DNA from: Antribacter soli
Lineage (GTDB): Bacteria > Actinomycetota > Actinomycetes > Actinomycetales > Cellulomonadaceae
NCBI RefSeq assembly: GCF_021568775.1
Contig: NZ_JAKGSG010000060.1
Coordinates: 1 to 40,049, forward strand
Reading direction: 5' to 3'
Length of the DNA stretch: 40,049 bases
The position numbers were made by a program, and so were the translations under genes. A model generated the notes under the pieces. That model saw nothing but the letters and a program-made list of their open reading frames with translations, was not told the DNA's origin and made no database searches. Each line of letters starts with the position of its first letter. The stretch's first letter is position 1. Below are positions 26,928-34,570 of the stretch, piece after piece.

Positions 26928-27001
26928 TCGGGCTGACAGGATTCGAACCTGCGACCTTCCGCTCCCAAAGCGGACGCGCTACCAACCTGCGCCACAGCCC
27001 G
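26928..27001 (-). tRNA. tRNA-Pro, anticodon TGG
   Basis: A 74-nt cloverleaf has acceptor stem CGGGCTG/CAGCCCG with discriminator A. The anticodon arm is TCCGC-TTTGGGA-GCGGA (anticodon at 26965-26967) and the T arm contains GGTTCGAATCC. CCA is not encoded. A candidate -10 TACACT lies at 27035-27040 on the minus strand. It is divergent from tRNA-Gly. Confidence 0.95.
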
Positions 27002-27180
27002 CGGCATGGGCGACCTGCCCGTACGCACCGCGCCAGTGTAGTGCCCCGGGCAGTGCTGGCACGCCTCGGAGTACGTTCCACCGGGTGGGGTTTGCTAGGG
27101 TGAGGCCCGCGGTCCGACGACCGGTGGCGTACCCAGGGCGATCCGTCCCCGGGGGCGCGCGGGACGTCGCCGGGCACCGT

Positions 27181-27251
27181 GCGGGCGTAGCTCAATGGTA
27201 GAGCCCTAGTCTTCCAAACTAGCTACGCGGGTTCGATTCCCGTCGCCCGCT
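27181..27251 (+). tRNA. tRNA-Gly, anticodon TCC
   Basis: A 71-nt cloverleaf has acceptor stem GCGGGCG/CGCCCGC with discriminator T. The anticodon arm is CTAGT-CTTCCAA-ACTAG and the T arm has GGGTTCGATTCCC. CCA is not encoded. A candidate -10 TAGGGT is at 27096-27101. A perfect hairpin follows 12 bp downstream. It marks the left edge of the polysaccharide-degradation region. Confidence 0.95.
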
Positions 27252-27262
27252 CTCCCCCGCGA

Positions 27263-27297
27263 GAGCGCAGGTCAGAAGCAGTTTCTGACCTGCGCTC
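27263..27297 (+). terminator. Terminator hairpin downstream of tRNA-Gly
   Basis: A perfect 15-bp stem GAGCGCAGGTCAGAA (27263-27277 with 27283-27297) has a 5-nt loop. It lacks a T-tract but sits directly after the tRNA. Confidence 0.8.
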
Positions 27298-27336
27298 CCC
27301 GCGTTCCGGAGGCTCTGGGTGCTCCGCGTACGCCCG

Positions 27337-27659
27337 TCAGTTCTCGATGCCTATCGCGCACAACTGGCCGGCGACCTGGTTCGCGTCGGTCACGCCGATC
27401 GAGGGGCACTTGCGGTACAGCCAGAGCGGCAAGGTCGCACTGCGATGTCGAGGATGACGCGTATGCCGTAGTCGTACATGAGGTCCATGACCTCGTCGAA
27501 CCACTCGAACCGGAATTTGCCGTCCGTCGGTTCAAAGGTGTCTCAGGCGAGATGGCCCAGTCGCACGATCTGGGTGCCGGCCTCCCGCATCATCGCGACG
27601 TCGCGACGCCAGGTTGAAGGACCGGAATCGTGCGGGTGGTAGTTGGCGCCGACGAGAAG
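27337..27659 (-). pseudogene. Degenerate GH42 beta-galactosidase fragment
   Basis: On the minus strand the N-terminal part of a GH42 enzyme can be read: GANYHPHD, then an M-M-R-E-A-G segment and RLGHLA. The conserved Trp codon that follows is now TGA. The same frame then continues DTFEPTDGKFRFEWFDEV and MDLMYDYGIRVILDIA, and after V-R-P a one-base deletion shifts to the frame giving PLWLYRKCPS and TDANQ before a stop at 27337-27339. Only about 105 codons remain of a protein normally near 650-700 residues. GH42 enzymes release galactose from plant or host glycans. The nonsense change plus frameshift plus truncation make this non-functional. Confidence 0.85.
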
Positions 27660-27763
27660 TCCTCGGTCGGATCCGTTTCCGGGTTCTGGCGCATGAGTGC
27701 TCAAATTGACTCGCAGTTCCTCGACGTCGACGGGCTGCTCGGGGAGGCGACAAGGGAGCCACG

Positions 27764-27799
27764 CCTTCGGGGGCGGCGCGTCCACGCCGCCCCCGAAGG
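27764..27799 (-). terminator. Terminator hairpin after the CBM_X2-CBM46 remnant
   Basis: A perfect 15-bp stem CCTTCGGGGGCGGCG (27764-27778 with 27785-27799) has a 6-nt loop and lies 10 bp beyond the remnant's stop codon. It was probably the terminator of the original cellulase gene. Confidence 0.8.
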
Positions 27800-27809
27800 T
27801 GTCCGCATG

Positions 27810-28334
27810 TCAGGCGGTGCCGGTGACGGCGGTGCCGTCGCGGGTCACGGTGTACTCGATCGTCTGGCCGCTCCAGAAGTGGAACGTCAGGAAGACCGGC
27901 TCGCCGTCCTTGAGGCAGTCCAGGTACAGCTTGGTCAGCAGGATGGTCCCGCTCTCGTAGTCAGGCCGGAAGTCCTCCCAGAACCCCAGGAACGTGGTCC
28001 AGTCGATGGAGCCGGCCGCGGTGCCGTCGGCGTAGACCGACTCCATCATGGACAGCCGGTCGCCGTTGAACGCGGTCGGGATCGTCAGCCCCGCGTTGGT
28101 TCCGGTGGCGTCCTCGATGACGACGTCCTCGGAGTTGATGAAGTTGAGCTTCCAGGGCATGCCGTCGGAGAAGTAGATCTTGAGCTGACCGCTGGTGCCG
28201 ATCTCCCGGTCGCCGAGGATGCGCTTGATGAACTTCGCCTTGATCGTCAACGTGGTGCCGTCCAGCGAGTAGTCCTTGCCGGCCTGCAGCGTGGTGGTCC
28301 CGCCGTGGGACGTGAAGGTACTGCTCGAGAACCG
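27810..28334 (-). pseudogene. CBM_X2-CBM46 C-terminal remnant of a GH5-type endoglucanase
   Basis: The frame is open from an in-frame TAG at 28335-28337 down to the stop at 27810. It encodes about 174 residues with no proper start; a TTG at 28248-28250 is the only late option. The first part has the Ig-like CBM_X2 pattern (TTTLQAGKDYSLDGTTLTIK, then LKIYFSDG). The second part has CBM46 features (LTIPTAFNGDRLSMMESVYADG, then a D-W-T-x-F segment, D-Y-E-S-G-T-I-L-L-T, KDGEPVFLTFHFWSG). In Bacillus Cel5B these two modules follow a GH5 subfamily 4 catalytic domain; here that domain is gone. The protein probably no longer exists, though a small secreted-module product cannot be excluded. Confidence 0.75.
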
Positions 28335-28531
28335 CTAGGGAGGGCGCTCCCCGAAGACCGCTTGCGGGGCCCCTCATCGGCGAAGGTATGCGGTACCCGC
28401 ACTTCCTCGGATTCATCTGACCTATTGACAGGTGATATGTGTAGATGCATCCTAGTTTGGACACATGACCCAGCAAACATCGATGTTCCGGTCGCACAAA
28501 CGGACCAAGGGCTCGATGAAGGGAGACATGA

Positions 28532-29341
28532 ATGCTCGCAACGAAGCGAATCTCATTCATCAGACGTCTTGTCAGGGGCGCGGCCGTCGCAATCAGTGCC
28601 GCTCTGGCTTCGACGCTGGTCGGGGTCGTGCCCGCGCAGGCGGCCTCGACCTGCTCGTCGGGCGGCACGGTCGCGATGGGCAAGTACTACGTGAACAACA
28701 ACCTCTGGGGTGCGGGCTCGGGTTCGGGCTGGCAGTGCTCGTGGGACTCCTGGCAGTCCGGCGACACCATCGGGTGGGGAACCACCTGGAACTGGAGCGG
28801 CCAGACGAACTCGGTCAAGAGCTACTCCAGCGTCGTCCTGGGGTGGCACTGGGGCTGGCAGCGGCCGGGCACCGAGCTTCCGGTGCGCGTCGGCGACTAC
28901 CGCTCCATCCCGACCACGTGGAACTACACGGTGAACCAGGCCGGGACGATGAACGTCGCCTACGACCTGTGGCTGCACCCGATGTCCAACCCCGGCTCGT
29001 CGAACAACCCCACCGACGAGATCATGATCTGGCCCTACCGTGACGGCGGGGCAGGACCGGCCGGGAGCTACCAGGCGACCGTCACCATCGGCGGCGCCTC
29101 CTGGGACCTGTACCGAGGCTGGATCGACGCCGGCAACGGCGTCGGCTGGAACGTCTACTCGTTCATCCGCACCTCCAACACCACCTCGGTCAACCTCAAC
29201 CTGCGCGACTTCACCGGCCACCTGATCTGGCGCGGATGGCTCAGCGGCGACAAGTACCTCTCCAGCATCCAAGCCGGCACCGAGATCTTCCACGGCAACG
29301 GTCGCGTCGACACCAACAACTACTGGGTCGACATCCAGTAA
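28532..29341 (+). CDS. Secreted GH12 endoglucanase / xyloglucanase
   Basis: The 269-residue beta-jelly-roll glycosidase cleaves internal beta-1,4-glucan links, often in cellulose or xyloglucan. The signal peptide is long (about 1-38, ending VPAQA|A). The catalytic domain starts YYVNNNLWGAGSGSGWQC and carries the two expected glutamates: nucleophile Glu163 in DEIMIW and acid/base Glu251 in AGTEIFHGNG. YDLWL and YLSSIQAGTEIF are family landmarks. GGGAGA lies 6 nt before the ATG. A TTGACA (28425-28430) may be its -35. The protein ends directly after the catalytic domain; the usual C-terminal binding module is missing, and a CBM13 fragment lies just downstream in the same orientation. Confidence 0.93.
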   Translation: MLATKRISFIRRLVRGAAVAISAALASTLVGVVPAQAASTCSSGGTVAMGKYYVNNNLWGAGSGSGWQCSWDSWQSGDTIGWGTTWNWSGQTNSVKSYSSVVLGWHWGWQRPGTELPVRVGDYRSIPTTWNYTVNQAGTMNVAYDLWLHPMSNPGSSNNPTDEIMIWPYRDGGAGPAGSYQATVTIGGASWDLYRGWIDAGNGVGWNVYSFIRTSNTTSVNLNLRDFTGHLIWRGWLSGDKYLSSIQAGTEIFHGNGRVDTNNYWVDIQ

Positions 29342-29345
29342 GGCC

Positions 29346-29747
29346 ATGAAGGTGTTGTCACTGGCGTTGAGTCCCGCGAGCCGGTCGATCAGGCCACCGA
29401 CGTCGTCGGGCACGCCGGGGCGCGCCCGACAGGGGCGTGGGAGCGACCGACGTGAGTGGAGGTTCAGGTACTCCCTGGTCTTCTCCGTCACCGGGACCAA
29501 CCGGATCAGCACCGGCGGGAAGTGCCTCGACGCGGAGAGCAACGGCACCGCCAACGGTACCCGGGTCATCTGGTGGGCCTGCGGGTCCGGGACGAACCAG
29601 CAGTGGACGTTCCAGCCCGACGGCACCATCAAGGGCGTCCAGTCCGGCAAGTGCCTCGACGTACGCCAGGCCGCCACCGGTAACAACAGCGTGCTCATCC
29701 TCTGGACCTGCAGCGCCGCGAACAACCAGAAGTGGACACGGTTCTGA
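29346..29747 (+). pseudogene. Orphan CBM13 (ricin-B-like) C-terminal fragment
   Basis: Homology starts at about 29484 (VTGTNRISTGGKCLDAESNG) and covers the last two of three beta-trefoil repeats, with Q-Q-W-T-F and N-Q-K-W-T-R-F as the QxW motifs. An ATG at 29346 is in frame, but the first about 45 residues are basic, unlike any module, and no signal peptide is present. It looks like the tail of a secreted xylanase or glucanase whose catalytic part was lost. It may once have been the binding module of the GH12 protein just upstream. A terminator hairpin follows. Confidence 0.75.
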
Positions 29748-29761
29748 CCCGTCCACGAAGA

Positions 29762-29807
29762 CCGACGCCGGGCAGCCTGGGTCAGCGACTCAGCCGCCCG
29801 GCGTCGG
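29762..29807 (+). terminator. Terminator-like hairpin after the CBM13 fragment
   Basis: Arms CCGACGCCGGGC (29762-29773) and its complement (29796-29807) enclose a second small stem. The GACGCCGG motif is shared with the hairpins near tig. Confidence 0.7.
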
Positions 29808-29943
29808 CGCCCCGCGAGCCTGAAGGAACGGCCTCCGTGCGGACCTACATCTGAACAGAACTCCTGACTCAAGGCACTGGTGCCGACACCTCGCCCCGCT
29901 TGCGGCCCGCGTGTTCAACTACCCGCGGGCCGCCACGCCGGAG

Positions 29944-31044
29944 TTACCGTCTGGTCCACTGCTGGTTGACCTGTCCGCCGCCGCAGGTCCAGAGAGTGAC
30001 CTTCGTGCCGTTGCTGGTGCCCCAGCCCGAGGCGTCCAGGCACAGGCCGGACTCCACCCCGGTGATGGTGCCGTCGGCGTTGACGTTCCACTGCTGGTTG
30101 GCTTGTCCGCTGCAGTCCCAGATGACCACCTGGGTACCGTTGCTGGTGCCGTGCCCGTAGGCATCCAGGCATTTGTTGCCGTACACCATGAGCTGCTTGC
30201 CGGCGGTGTAGGTCCACCGCTGGTTGGAGCCACCCCAGCAGTCCCACAGCTGCACGCCGGTACCGTTGGCGGTGCCGAGCCCGGTGACCTCGAGGCAGCG
30301 ACCGGACTGGACACCCACGATCTCGGTGGTGCCCGCGGAGCCAACGCTGCCGGGTACTGATCGCAGTGCGTCGTACCAGACCGCGGCCATCTTGTCGTAT
30401 CCGGCGGCGGTCGGGTGGACGCCGTCGGTCAGGTCGGCGGTGGTCAGGGCGCCGTGCATGTCGACCAGGTGCACGTTCTTGCCGGCGTTCATCTTGCTCT
30501 GGACGATGCCGGGGATCGCGGCGTTGTAGCTGTTGACCGCGGCATCCCCCTCGCTCCAACCGAGCGGAGTGATCTGCGCGACGAACACCTCGGCGTTCGG
30601 CGCCGTCGTGGTGATGCGGTCGATCAGTGCGGACAGCCGGTTCGGGGCGCTGGAGACGTTGAAGTCCTGCAGGATGTCGTTGGTGCCGATGTGCAGCAGC
30701 ACGGTGCGCGGCTGGTAGGTGTTCAGCCAGCCGACGATGTTTGCGTCGATCTGGTCGATACGCCAGCCGGGGTGGCCTTCGTGATCGTGGTCGCCGAGAC
30801 TCGCGGGCCCGTTGAACTGCGACCCGACGAAGTCCGTGGTGTACCCGGCGTTGGCCAGGCGCTGCCACAGGCCGATCCGGTATCCGCCCGGCGTCTGTGT
30901 GCCCTCGGTGATGGAGTCACCCAGCGGCATGACACGTACCCCGCCGTTGGACTCCGCACTCGCGGGACCGATCGGCGTCATCGCCATGGCCACCACGACA
31001 CCAAGCGCCGCGATCGGCCCGAGCCACCTTGCTCTTGTTCGCAT
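29944..31044 (-). CDS. Secreted SGNH/CE3-type acetylxylan esterase with C-terminal CBM13
   Basis: The 366-residue exported protein has a Sec signal peptide (about 1-31, ending GPASA). An SGNH hydrolase domain (about 36-230) matches carbohydrate esterase family 3: nucleophile Ser44 in GDSITEG, the GYR-L-W segment, DFVGS, GHPGWRI, HIGTND, and Asp207 with His210 in TDGVHPTAAGYDKMA. Residues about 240-366 are a CBM13 with three trefoil repeats, each with G-x-C-L-D/E and Q-Q/R-W. CE3 enzymes remove acetyl groups from xylan, which suits the neighbouring GH62 arabinofuranosidase. ATG at 31044 is chosen over the adjacent GTG for its 6-nt spacing from AGGAG. Confidence 0.92.
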   Translation of the reverse strand: MRTRARWLGPIAALGVVVAMAMTPIGPASAESNGGVRVMPLGDSITEGTQTPGGYRIGLWQRLANAGYTTDFVGSQFNGPASLGDHDHEGHPGWRIDQIDANIVGWLNTYQPRTVLLHIGTNDILQDFNVSSAPNRLSALIDRITTTAPNAEVFVAQITPLGWSEGDAAVNSYNAAIPGIVQSKMNAGKNVHLVDMHGALTTADLTDGVHPTAAGYDKMAAVWYDALRSVPGSVGSAGTTEIVGVQSGRCLEVTGLGTANGTGVQLWDCWGGSNQRWTYTAGKQLMVYGNKCLDAYGHGTSNGTQVVIWDCSGQANQQWNVNADGTITGVESGLCLDASGWGTSNGTKVTLWTCGGGQVNQQWTRR

Positions 31045-31190
31045 CACTTACTCCTGGCATGCGTAGGAATATTTTCGTTGTGGGCGTTGCCAGCCGGCGC
31101 CGGTCCGGGTCGGCGTCGACTGTCCCGACCTGTGCATTCCCCGACTAGCCGCCGTCAAGCTCGCTCAGCGTCCCTGCCGCCGGATCTGCG

Positions 31191-31221
31191 GGGCGGGCTC
31201 GGCCTTGCACCGAGCCCGCCC
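31191..31221 (-). terminator. Hairpin between the GH62 and esterase genes
   Basis: GGGCGGGCTCGG (31191-31202) pairs perfectly with 31210-31221 around a 7-nt loop. It lies 109 bp beyond the GH62 stop and upstream of the esterase start. It would separate the two genes into two transcripts or attenuate read-through. Confidence 0.7.
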
Positions 31222-31329
31222 GCTACATCCCCACGCGATCCTGATCGCAGCAACCTGTGACATCGCTCAGCCGATTCGGCATGAGCTGTTGCCGGCGAAC
31301 GTCAGGTACACCAGACCTGCGTCACGCCA

Positions 31330-32841
31330 CTAGCGCTGCAGAGTCAGCAGACCCGGCCGATAGGGCAGGCGGCCGTAGTCCATACCGTCAGAGCTGGGGT
31401 CGCGCCCCTGGTAGAGGAACTGCAGGTTGCAGGGGTCGATGGTCTTGGTCTGGTCGGGGTTGGTGCGAACCAGATCGCCGTGGCTGATGTCGTTGGTCCA
31501 GGTGGCGCCACTGTTGGCCTTCCCTGCGAAGGGGTTGCTCTCGGTGGCGGCCTGCGGGGTCCACGTGCCGTCGAGGCTGGTGGCCGTGAACGAGCGGAAG
31601 TAGCGACCGTTGTTCCCCATGGCCTCGACGATCATGAGGTACTGGTTCTGACCCTGGACCTTGTAGACCTCAACCGCCTCGAACAGGTTTGCCTTCGTGT
31701 CGGTCATGATCTTGGTGTAGCTCGAGCCAAAGCTGCCCGGGAAGTTCCCGAGGGGCATGCTGGACCGGTAGATGTTGCCTTCGTCGTCGGCGAAGAACAT
31801 GTACATGTTCCGGTCGTCAGCGATGAGGGTCTGGTCGATGGGAGCCCCGACGGGAAGGGTCCCTGTGAAGAGTTCCTGGTGCGGGCCCCAGCCGTTGGGG
31901 TTGGTGGGGTCGCTCGAGGTGCGGTAGGAGAAGGTGTATGGCCAACCCCACTGGTAGGCGAGCACCCAGGTGTTCTTCGGGGCGAAGTAGAGAAGCGTCG
32001 GCGCAACAGCATTGAAGCTCGTCATCTGGGTCTGGCCGGCCGAGGCCATGTCGGACCAGTTCGTGAAGGGGCTGAAGGCCATCGAGCCCCAGCTGCCGCC
32101 CGGAGGGGCTACGTTGTCGTGAGTCGACCCGTAGACGAGGTACTGGCCGTTGTGGCGGACTGCGGTGAAGTCCTTGAGCGCGACCGACCCGTTCTGCGGT
32201 TGTGCCAGCGGGCCGGTCGATGTCCAGTTGTACGTCGACGGAAGAGTGCACGTGCCGCTCCCGCCGTCGACCCGGACGAGCTGCCACTGCTGGTTGCTGC
32301 CGCCCCAGTCGCTGTACTGCACGACGTTGGCGCCGTCGTTGGTCGCCGCGTTCTGGACCTCGACCGCCTTGTTGCTGTTGCGGTTGATCAGGCGCACGTA
32401 GCCGCTGTCGGAGTCGGCCAGCCGGAACTGCTGGTTGGCGCCGCCGGTGTCGGTCCACTGGTGGATGGCGGCACCGTCGGCGGTCGACCAGCTGGACACG
32501 TCGACCACCTTGCCGGAGTGCCGCGCGCGCAGCTTGTAGTAGCCGCCGCCGGCGTCCACGAACTGGAACTGCTGGTTGGTGCCGTTCGTGCGGGTCCACT
32601 GGTGGAGCCGGGCCCCGTCGGCGGTGGACACGCCGCTGACGTCCAGGGCCTTGCCACTGTTGCGGTTCAGCAGCACGTACCAGGCGGTCGTGTCGACCGT
32701 GGCAGCTGAGGCCGGGCCGGTGGCCGCGACGATGCCGCCACCGGCCATCACCGCCGCCACTCCAGCGGCGACGACCCGCATCAACCACCGACGTCGCCGC
32801 GACGGCGGCGCGATCGATGAAGAGCTAGCAAAGGCAGACAT
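31330..32841 (-). CDS. Secreted CBM13-GH62 alpha-L-arabinofuranosidase
   Basis: The 503-residue protein has a signal peptide (about 15-47, ending GPASA), an N-terminal CBM13/ricin-type trefoil (about 52-190, three Q-Q-F/W repeats), a short Gly/Ser linker, and a GH62 catalytic domain (about 197-503). GH62 enzymes remove arabinose side chains from arabinoxylan. The conserved acidic residues appear in ALKDFT (general base), PIDQTLIAD, and [19 protein letters not shown] (general acid). The end [10 protein letters not shown] and RPGLLTLQR is typical. AGGAGG precedes the ATG. Two LacI-type operators lie 79 and 176 bp upstream, so it is probably induced by arabinoxylan breakdown products. Confidence 0.95.
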   Translation of the reverse strand: MSAFASSSSIAPPSRRRRWLMRVVAAGVAAVMAGGGIVAATGPASAATVDTTAWYVLLNRNSGKALDVSGVSTADGARLHQWTRTNGTNQQFQFVDAGGGYYKLRARHSGKVVDVSSWSTADGAAIHQWTDTGGANQQFRLADSDSGYVRLINRNSNKAVEVQNAATNDGANVVQYSDWGGSNQQWQLVRVDGGSGTCTLPSTYNWTSTGPLAQPQNGSVALKDFTAVRHNGQYLVYGSTHDNVAPPGGSWGSMAFSPFTNWSDMASAGQTQMTSFNAVAPTLLYFAPKNTWVLAYQWGWPYTFSYRTSSDPTNPNGWGPHQELFTGTLPVGAPIDQTLIADDRNMYMFFADDEGNIYRSSMPLGNFPGSFGSSYTKIMTDTKANLFEAVEVYKVQGQNQYLMIVEAMGNNGRYFRSFTATSLDGTWTPQAATESNPFAGKANSGATWTNDISHGDLVRTNPDQTKTIDPCNLQFLYQGRDPSSDGMDYGRLPYRPGLLTLQR

Positions 32842-32919
32842 GATCCTCCTTGATCAAGAGCCGAACGGTTCACCCGAAGAGGGCGCACTGCGACGCATGC
32901 CCGGGCGCATGCTTCGAAG

Positions 32920-32933
32920 TGTTAGCGCTAACA
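32920..32933. promoter_or_regulatory. LacI-family operator 1 upstream of GH62
   Basis: TGTTAGCGCTAACA is a perfect 14-bp palindrome with the central GCGC typical of LacI-family repressors of sugar genes in actinobacteria. It lies 79 bp upstream of the GH62 ATG. Confidence 0.75.
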
Positions 32934-33016
32934 ATCCCGTGTTGGCGTGGCCACGCCGATCAACGCTCCGACGAAGCAAATTGCCCGGTAAGTCAGGCTT
33001 CGTCGGCTGACCAGAT

Positions 33017-33030
33017 TGTGAGCGCTAACA
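33017..33030. promoter_or_regulatory. LacI-family operator 2 upstream of GH62
   Basis: TGTGAGCGCTAACA matches the first operator at 13 of 14 positions and is centred 97 bp from it, allowing looping. The 478-bp gap 32842-33319 contains these two sites and a transposase remnant but no intact gene. Confidence 0.7.
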
Positions 33031-33127
33031 CGCCGTTGCGTCAAGTAGTAAACGTTCTATGTCCACCAGCTGCAGCCGGTTCCCCGGCAGGCCCAACGGA
33101 CTCTTGGGCCCGGGCGGGTCCCGCTGA

Positions 33128-33265
33128 GAACACCATGCCGGACGCCTGCACCACATCGGAATCGGTCGAACCCAAGCCGGAACCTACGTCCTGAACCTGG
33201 CCGAAGGCCTCAACATCCAGACCATCGGACGCCGCCACGGACGAGATCTTGCGCCCGAATTTTCC
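33128..33265 (+). mobile_element. Remnant of an IS481 / integrase-core transposase C-terminus
   Basis: In the frame opening after a stop at 33125-33127, the translation reads EHHAGRLHHIGIGRTQAGTY and then VLNLAEGLNIQTIGRRHGRD. The block R-L-H-H-I-G-I-G-R-T-x-A-G-T-x-V-L-x-L is the hallmark near the C-terminus of many actinobacterial IS481-type transposases. Only about 45 codons survive and there is no catalytic DDE part. No terminal inverted repeats were found. It marks the right edge of the polysaccharide region. Confidence 0.65.
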
Positions 33266-33319
33266 AGTTCACCCGCTCTGTGCCCCAACCTTCCTCGCGC
33301 GTCGCCCGTCTGACGTGGC

Positions 33320-34570
33320 ATGAGGAACTACGCAGCGGTACATCCGGTCATCCTCGGTGGCGACGCCGGCGCCTACAGCCTCGCTCGCGCCTTTCACGAG
33401 GGCTACGGCGTCAGGTCGACCGTCGTGTCCATCCGCCCGACGCCCACCGTCGCGCACTCCAACATCATCCGGAACGTCGTCGAACCGCGCCTCGACGACC
33501 CCGCCGTCATGGTCGAGCTGATCCGCCGGGCCGCCGCGACGGCCCCGGGCCCGGTCATCGCGCTCACCTGCGTGGACTGGTACGTGCGGGCGCTCGCGGA
33601 GCACCGCGCGCGTCTGGAGGACGTGGCGGTCGTCCCCTACCCGCCGGTCGGTCTGCTCGACAGGGTGATGGACAAGCGGCGGTTCTCCGAGCTCTGCCAT
33701 GAGATCGGGGTCCCACACCCGCGCACGGAGGTTCGCGACGGCGGGGAGCCCGTCGGCGACCTTGACCTGCGCTATCCGGTGATCGCCAAGCCCGGTGACA
33801 ACACGGCGTGGCACCAGGTGTCGTTCCGCGGCAAGGCGAAGGTGCACCTGGTGCGGGATCGCGCCGAGCTGGCCGCGCTCCTGAAGGCGGCCGGGGAAGC
33901 GGGCTACCGACGGCCGATGATCCTCCAGGAGTACGTGCCCGGCGACGACTCGCAGATGCGGATCATGACCACGTACTCAGATCTCACGGGCGCGGTGCGC
34001 ATGGCGTGGGGCGGTCGCGTGCTGCTCGAGGAGCGCACGCCCGGGACGCTGGGAAACCCGGCGGCGATCCTCACCGGCGGGCTTCCGCAGGTCGAGGCAG
34101 ACGCCCGCCGGCTCGTGGAGCACCTGGGCTGGACCGGGTTCGCGAACTTCGACGTGAAGGTGGACCCGCGTACCGGCGTCGGGCACTTCTTCGAGCTGAA
34201 CCCGCGCACGGGGCGGTCCAACTACTACCTGACCGCGAGCGGGCTGAACCCCGCTGCCTACTGGATGGCGGACCATCTCACCGGGCACTGGCCGCACGCC
34301 ACGGAGCCGCTGGAGGTGCTGTACCGGATCGTCCCGGGCTTCCTCCTGGACAGGTACGTGCACGACGAGTCGGTACGCGCCGCCGTGCGCCGCGCCCGCG
34401 TCGTGCACCCGCTGAAGTACAGGCGGGACCCGTCGCCGCGCCGCGACGCCTGGGTACGTCTCGCTGAGCTGAACCAGGTGCGCAAGTTCTCGCAGTACCA
34501 CCCGCTGCAGGAAGCGGGCGGGGTGCCCGGGCAGCCTGAGGCCCCGTCCGCGGAGCGTGAGGTTGCCTGA
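33320..34570 (+). CDS. ATP-grasp ligase, probable D-aspartate ligase of peptidoglycan cross-bridge
   Basis: The 416-residue ATP-grasp protein resembles Enterococcus faecium Aslfm, which joins the beta-carboxyl of D-Asp to the side-chain amine of Lys in the peptidoglycan precursor. Shared features are the N-terminal GGDAGAYSLARAFHEGYGVR (about 13-32), VIAKPGDN in the ATP-grasp fold, the QEYVPGDDSQMRIMTTYSD loop, NFDVKVDP, and the metal-binding FFELNPRTGRSNYYLTASG. No signal peptide is present, so it acts on precursors in the cytosol. It overlaps an Asp/Glu racemase gene by 14 bp, which would supply the D-amino acid. A D-glutamate-using ligase is the alternative. No Shine-Dalgarno is seen at the ATG. 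Confidence 0.8.
   Translation: MRNYAAVHPVILGGDAGAYSLARAFHEGYGVRSTVVSIRPTPTVAHSNIIRNVVEPRLDDPAVMVELIRRAAATAPGPVIALTCVDWYVRALAEHRARLEDVAVVPYPPVGLLDRVMDKRRFSELCHEIGVPHPRTEVRDGGEPVGDLDLRYPVIAKPGDNTAWHQVSFRGKAKVHLVRDRAELAALLKAAGEAGYRRPMILQEYVPGDDSQMRIMTTYSDLTGAVRMAWGGRVLLEERTPGTLGNPAAILTGGLPQVEADARRLVEHLGWTGFANFDVKVDPRTGVGHFFELNPRTGRSNYYLTASGLNPAAYWMADHLTGHWPHATEPLEVLYRIVPGFLLDRYVHDESVRAAVRRARVVHPLKYRRDPSPRRDAWVRLAELNQVRKFSQYHPLQEAGGVPGQPEAPSAEREVA

Noticed and set aside
28335-28531. LacI-type operator before the GH12 gene
   Set aside because: No GCGC-centred palindrome was found; only a TTGACA-like -35 at 28425-28430 with a poor -10.
29342-29483. Minus-strand coding remnant (V-P-D-D-V-G-G-L-I-D-R-L) between GH12 and the CBM13 fragment
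   Set aside because: The translation looks protein-like, but I could not tie it to a family, so it is left unassigned.
33041-33238. Minus-strand open frame of 65 residues
   Set aside because: Composition is low-complexity, there is no ribosome site, and the plus strand of the same segment encodes the transposase remnant.
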